From positions 1,084,476-1,148,475 of the forward strand of contig MU006224.1 in NCBI GenBank assembly GCA_010093685.1: a stretch of 64,000 nt of DNA, in the 5' to 3' direction. The notes beneath the pieces are model-generated. The model ran no database searches. It was given only the letters and a program-made list of their open reading frames with translations, and was not told the origin of the DNA. A program made the position numbers and the translations under genes. Origin of the DNA: Ophiobolus disseminans. Its lineage: Eukaryota; Ascomycota; Dothideomycetes; Pleosporales; Phaeosphaeriaceae. Of the stretch, positions 59,458 through 64,000 are shown one piece after another; position 1 is the first letter of the stretch, and each line of letters starts with the position of its first letter.

Positions 59458-60991
59458 CTATGGAATGATTGAGGGGTCCTTGGGCCAGTTTGCTGCAAAT
59501 GCTGTCCAGGGTGTGGCTCGCATCACCATGTTGCCCTCTTTGTCGGGGGCGTAGAGTTGTGGTTCGTAGCCCTGGACCGATGCCCAAGACCAAAACAGTC
59601 GTCTCCAGTAGCATGTCACCTGAGATCGTTAATTTTCATCATTATGCTGTGGCAGGGCGAGACTTACTGCGGCTGGAGTCAAATAGCGTCGAGCAAAGGT
59701 TTCGTAGCTGTTTCGCGCAATCTCTTCGGCTTCATCGTCGTGAAGACGGTAGTACTCCATCGCTGCCTCGAGGTTCTGAAAGTTCTCCGATGCTTCGATG
59801 TAGTTGATATCGGGGCCAGCGAGTCGCAGAAGATGGGTGTGAAACTCCTGCCATTCTAGAGGATGCGTGATAAGTGCTGAACGGCAGAGCTGGAGGTATT
59901 TCAATCGGCCCGAATATGAAGTGCCTTCGGTTTGCACCGTGAATTTGTACCTGGATCAATATTAATGCCCGTATGCTTGGTCAACAAGGTACAAGTGCAT
60001 ACCCGCAGAACTGTCGCAAGTTCATAACATCCTTTGTATGCTTGTCCTTGGCATCGTTGATAACGACAGGCTTGATGTCGCTCCAACTCTTGCCCTCGCT
60101 AACGCGCACAAGTTCTTTCCTCAACTCTGCCATTTTGATCTTGCCGCGCCACACTACTCTAGGATCCTTCTTGTGCCAGGGTGTCTTTACTTCTGCCATG
60201 TCGATTTCCCGACGAATGCTGTTCCAACTGGGTGCGTGTGTGTAGTTCCAGCTCCAGTACGCCTAGTGGTTGTTAGCAGTGCTCTACACCCTCTGAGATA
60301 ATGTGGCACGCCGTACATAATTAGGCATCATCCAGATGTCATTGTACTCGCGCTCATCCTTCCTTGTGTAGCCGAAAAAGGTGCCCTTGGCTTTGGATCG
60401 TAGTGGGAGGTCGTCGAGCGAGAGCGAGAACTCGATGTTTGGAACCGACGGGTCGGAATTCGGTGTGCTCATGAGTGCGCGATCCATCTGAGCGAGTGTC
60501 CCGAGGATACGTTCGCGTTCGTTGCCGTTCGTTACGTAGCACTTTTCTGGCGTGCCGGAGTTTACTACAAACAACTGTTCGTTGTGGGTAAGTGTCTAAG
60601 AACTGCGAAGGTGTGTTTCTTTACATACCTCGCCTTGGTAAACCATGACGCGTAGCATGCATCTGCCCTCTGCGATCTCAATGTCCTGTATGTGAACCTT
60701 TCGTCCCGCCCGCCGGCTGACTGCCTTGTCTAGGCTATGGTACAGCTTTGGAAAAGACGAGTCGCACTGTTCGTGGCTGAGGGTATGTACATTGGCGTGA
60801 ACATCGGCGTCGAATACCCAGTCTCTCGGCATATACGAAACGTAGCTGGTGCCTGATTGCCTCCATATTGACCAAAGTTGTGTCGCGATTATAAATGTAG
60901 AAATGTAGAAGAGAAGGTGAGAAACAGAGAGGCGGTATCCCTTCGGTATAACGAATGCAGACAGCGTCCGCACTGGCTGTGGACGCGGCAT
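59458..60991 (-). CDS. GT90 (CAP10-like) glycosyltransferase
   Basis: Type II membrane glycosyltransferase of the CAP10/Rumi family; related enzymes move xylose or glucose onto polysaccharide or protein in the secretory pathway. Five exons: complement(59458..59619, 59668..59950, 60003..60262, 60317..60574, 60629..60991), 1326 nt, 441 aa. A signal anchor (LLFYISTFIIATQLWSIW) lies at ~26-43. Family blocks appear in order: IWMMPNYAYWSWNYTHAPSW, EIDMAEVKTPWHKKDPRVVWRGK, YKFTVQTEGTSYSGRLKYLQLCRS, LEWQEFHTHLL and YETFARRYLTPAAVTCYWRRLFWSW. The last exon, after GTAAGT..CAG (48 nt), is needed for TPAAVTCYWRR. The start at 60991 is the ATG that gives a short basic head before the anchor. Introns 48-54 nt. 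Acceptor identity cannot be predicted. Confidence 0.93.
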
Positions 60992-63807
60992 TACGAGCGA
61001 TAGCAACACAGATTGTGTAAGAAAAGACAAAGGCGCACACCGGGAGCCGCGCTGAAGGAAACACAAGACACGACAAGAGAAAGGCAAGACTTCAGAAAAG
61101 AGCAAAGACCTTACCGTCGACCGGTAGCCCGTTGGTATGAGGCCCCGCCACCTTGTACCTGTCCCGAAAAGCAATAGCAGCATAGAAGTTGGCCATTCGG
61201 GGATAGTGCATGACCTGCGAGCCCCTGGGCTATCCTCTGCGCCATCCCATACATGGCAAGCGACAACTGACAGCTAGATATTGAGCCTATCAGGAGCTGC
61301 ACTGGAGTTGATGTGCGATAAGCGTACAACTGGCGCCCCGTGGATACGATAGAAATAATCTGAAGATTTCTGGAAAGGGTTGATGGGAGTTGGCGCAAGC
61401 GACAACCTGCAGCCCGAGCGTCGCCCGTTCCTGAAAGCCAAGATGCTTTTTCCTTCCGCTAAGGCCGCCCTGGTTAGCACGAGCATCGCCTCGAACGCTT
61501 TGTAAGGGGACGCCAGCTTCCTCAAGCGCCCGAGCCGATGCATGTCATCGCGACTATTAATCTCCAAGACACGAGTTATCACGAGCAGAAGAGGAGGCGT
61601 TCTTGGATTGGAAAGAACAAGCAACGCCATGGCCGGACGCAGCCTTGATTGACACATGCTCAGCTTAGCCTTGGAGCTTGTTCTCCTGAAAATGCGGATC
61701 GTTCCCTGCTGCATGGGAAAGGAGCAACGCAGTCCGAGCATCGCAATTCGCTGCATTGCCGTGGGGTTCTGAAATGATCACACCGAGCAGGGCCCTTGTT
61801 CAGAGATTGCGAACCGTTCGTGGATGGCAGATTGCGCGCGCGACCTATTCGAGCTGCGATGGAGGGGTAGCATGGGCTGAACCCCTGATTCATACATACT
61901 CTGAGTCTGAGGTCTCCCTGTGTAATGGAGGAATCATTTCGAGCCAATGGTTTATCACTAGATTACAAGTAGTTGGATCGGGTCCGAAGGAATTGGTTCG
62001 TTTTGGCATGATGGCCTTCATTGTTCGGAGCCGAACATGATGTCAAACATCACACACTCTTTCTATGACTTTGATAGCCGCTACAGTATCGAATGCAAAG
62101 CGACACCGGACGTTTCGGATTGGACATACAACATCACCTCGTCTTGCTTTCCCTGATCATATCCCCAGCAGTACGCTGTTGATACTCGGCACGCTATCAA
62201 ATACCTAGCTGCACCGACAAAAGGTGTCGTGTCTATCCTCGGAGGGTGCTGGAACGGCAGTGTTTGACACGTTGGTTGCACGAGGTAATCTTGGCTTCAT
62301 CTTGTAACATAGATATTCGCTCGCGTTTAGCTGAGAATGTTTACGCCGCCTGTTGGGAGCTTACAGTACGTGTTTCTAAACGGCGATGAAAGTTGATATA
62401 ATTCCAATGTCGCAGGATAGTTGTTGTAGTAGACTGCTACATGAGACCTGTGGGAAGAGAGCAGAGATGAAGAAGAAGGTTGATTGTTCTATAGAGTAGA
62501 CAAGCAAGATTATATACAAGAGTATGCGTAAGCATATGATGTGGAAAGAGTGGCTGTGGAAGCTATAGAAGGTACTAGAATGTACCGTGCTCATGTAAGC
62601 TCATGTATCGGACCGATAGGGGATCACGATGTACCGATGAGGTTGAGCTGCTAGGTTTGACAAGACCGACCAGGTGGCACTTCTGCGCCGTGACATCATT
62701 GAATAGTGGTGCATGCATTAGGACCTCGGGGGAGTTGTATTGTAGCTGCCAGCACCGACAAATAATTGCTTGTGATGATAATGTGCGAAAGTAGCATGTC
62801 TGCTTCTTGGACGGGAAGTGTGCAAGGTAGAGAGAAGTCTTGCAAAACTGTGTAGCAGGGGTGAAACTTGTTGTCCAATTCCGTTCACACGAATAACCAT
62901 CTGGAAGCTCTAACTGTTTCCTCCTAGTTCAGGTGCAAAAAGAGCGATTAAATAGCAATAAAAATGCGTTACGGAAGAAACACATAAAGCCCGTACTGGA
63001 ACCACGTATGCCTGAAGTGCCCTGTTGTCAAAGCGGAGGAGGTGAGAGGCGCACTTAGGCCTGCCAGAACGCTTTTAACTATCGGAACGCGAGATTCCCA
63101 AACCTTAAATTACATATATAGGGTAATAAGTACACTATTCTATTAGATCTAAGAGTGACTAGCGCGCAAGCGCGAATGGCGCCGTACAAGAGCATAGAAG
63201 AAGAGGCTACTAAGTCCACATCGGCATAAACTTAACTAAAACAACAAAAGCTTGCCTGAACGTAACTGCGATAATAATCGGAGTGCAACGCCACCCAAAC
63301 AGGAGGTGAGTCGCTCCATCATTCTTTCCAAGCACACGATAGTGAGCTGGATACCACCACAGTACCGCAAAAGCAATTAATAGAGCCAGTAATACCACAC
63401 CAACGGACACCAGGAAGAACGTCGTTGAAGCGTCTAAAGTAGCCACATACCTAGTGGCTAGTTCATTTCGCGTATTATAGTCAACAGTCGATGCAAATGG
63501 GATTAATCTCGGACGCGGTCCCAAGCAGGCAACAGGAGTGACTGATCAACTGTAGCATTCTCTTAGAAATCCCGTGGGACGTTGGCATTCGTTTACTGTC
63601 CTTGCCGCTTCTTGTCGTAGATACCAAGCTTCTGATTTCAAGAGAAGCAACAGCGCAGTAAAGCACTAAAACAACATATGCAATAACATCGTCCAGGTTA
63701 GAAACGACAAGACATGTTTCATTGATCCAGAAAGCCAGAACACCAAGCTATGCATAACGATAATCCCCAACACCAGAAAACAGCACCTCCAATATCAGAT
63801 CAGTATG
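60992..63807. other. Intergenic, no confident gene
   Basis: 2.8 kb upstream of the GT90 gene. A 160-codon ATG frame on the minus strand (61274-61756) has no motif. An open minus frame near 63210-63470 has two hydrophobic segments (FFLVSVGVVLLALLIAFAVLWWY and IIIAVTFRQAFVVLVKF) but no ATG; it could be the last exon of a small membrane protein or chance. AT-rich around 63100. Confidence 0.5.
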
Positions 63808-64000
63808 TTACCGCGCGATTCTCAATCCACCCTTGTTCCGCCCACTCTGTCTCCTCATTGCCTCGAGCTTCTGCTTTAGCTGGTCATGTATCTTGCGATT
63901 CACGGCCCACCCCTCGCTCAGTTTCTGCATTCGGATCGCTGCAATGACAGCCAAAGCTGCGGATTTGAGTTTCGGACGGCGCTCGTGGATTGTGATGTCG
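63808..64000 (-). CDS. C-terminus of a PACT-like spindle-pole protein (partial)
   Basis: Last 64 codons of a minus-strand gene whose start lies beyond the right edge; TAA at 63808-63810. The translation HERRPKLKSAALAVIAAIRMQKLSEGWAVNRKIHDQ resembles the PACT domain that anchors pericentrin-type coiled-coil proteins (Pcp1/Spc110 and relatives) at spindle pole bodies or microtubule-organising centres: a basic entry, a hydrophobic AVIAAIRM helix and a Trp. A Lys/Arg-rich end (KQKLEAMRRQSGRNKGG) follows and could bind calmodulin. No intron is needed in this part. Family assignment rests on this short motif only. Confidence 0.6.
   Translation of the reverse strand, partial: DITIHERRPKLKSAALAVIAAIRMQKLSEGWAVNRKIHDQLKQKLEAMRRQSGRNKGGLRIAR

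Noticed and set aside
61274..61756. 160-codon minus-strand ATG frame
   Set aside because: No recognisable domain, and the surrounding DNA shows no gene signals.

Overview
The window looks like nuclear DNA of a filamentous ascomycete (Pezizomycotina). Most reconstructed introns are 46-56 nt with GT..AG ends and CTRAC-type branch sites, 5' leaders are CT-rich, and several proteins belong to families typical of such fungi (AA9 LPMO, HET domain, DUF6594, QDE-2-type Argonaute, Sds23, metacaspase). A dothideomycete is my best guess, but the sequence alone does not prove it. Introns were placed by hand; for every gene called intact, the joined exons give a length divisible by three with no internal stop.

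Left half (about 2-33 kb) is a housekeeping block. In order: Argonaute (-), the cleavage-factor subunit Rna14 (-), the Golgi protein UNC-50/Gmh1 (+), mitochondrial IF-2 (-), metacaspase (-), a Sec7-PH Arf exchange factor (-), a multi-pass membrane protein (-), an F-box-like protein (+) and the CBS-domain protein Sds23 (+). Long upstream regions separate some of these.

Middle (about 33-46.8 kb) is accessory. It starts with a group of three Cys-rich reading frames sharing a Y-x-CG[H/Y] signature; one of them is a coiled-coil frame broken by two in-frame TGA codons. Then come an MFS anion transporter and a secreted AA9 lytic polysaccharide monooxygenase. A HET-domain gene follows that appears frameshifted, and then about 4 kb with no supportable intact gene.

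Right part (46.9-64 kb) holds a conserved Gln/Pro/Ser-rich protein, a Ser/Thr-rich secreted protein with internal repeats, a BAHD-type acyltransferase, a decayed DUF6594 gene, an intact F-box protein and a GT90 (CAP10-like) glycosyltransferase. At the right edge is the C-terminal end of a gene running in from outside, which resembles a PACT spindle-pole/centrosome targeting domain.

The best candidates for something undescribed are the Cys-rich group at 32.9-35.5 kb, the zinc knuckle inside mitochondrial IF-2, and the broken allorecognition and DUF6594 genes around gene-poor DNA. No tRNA, rRNA, CRISPR or intact transposon was seen.
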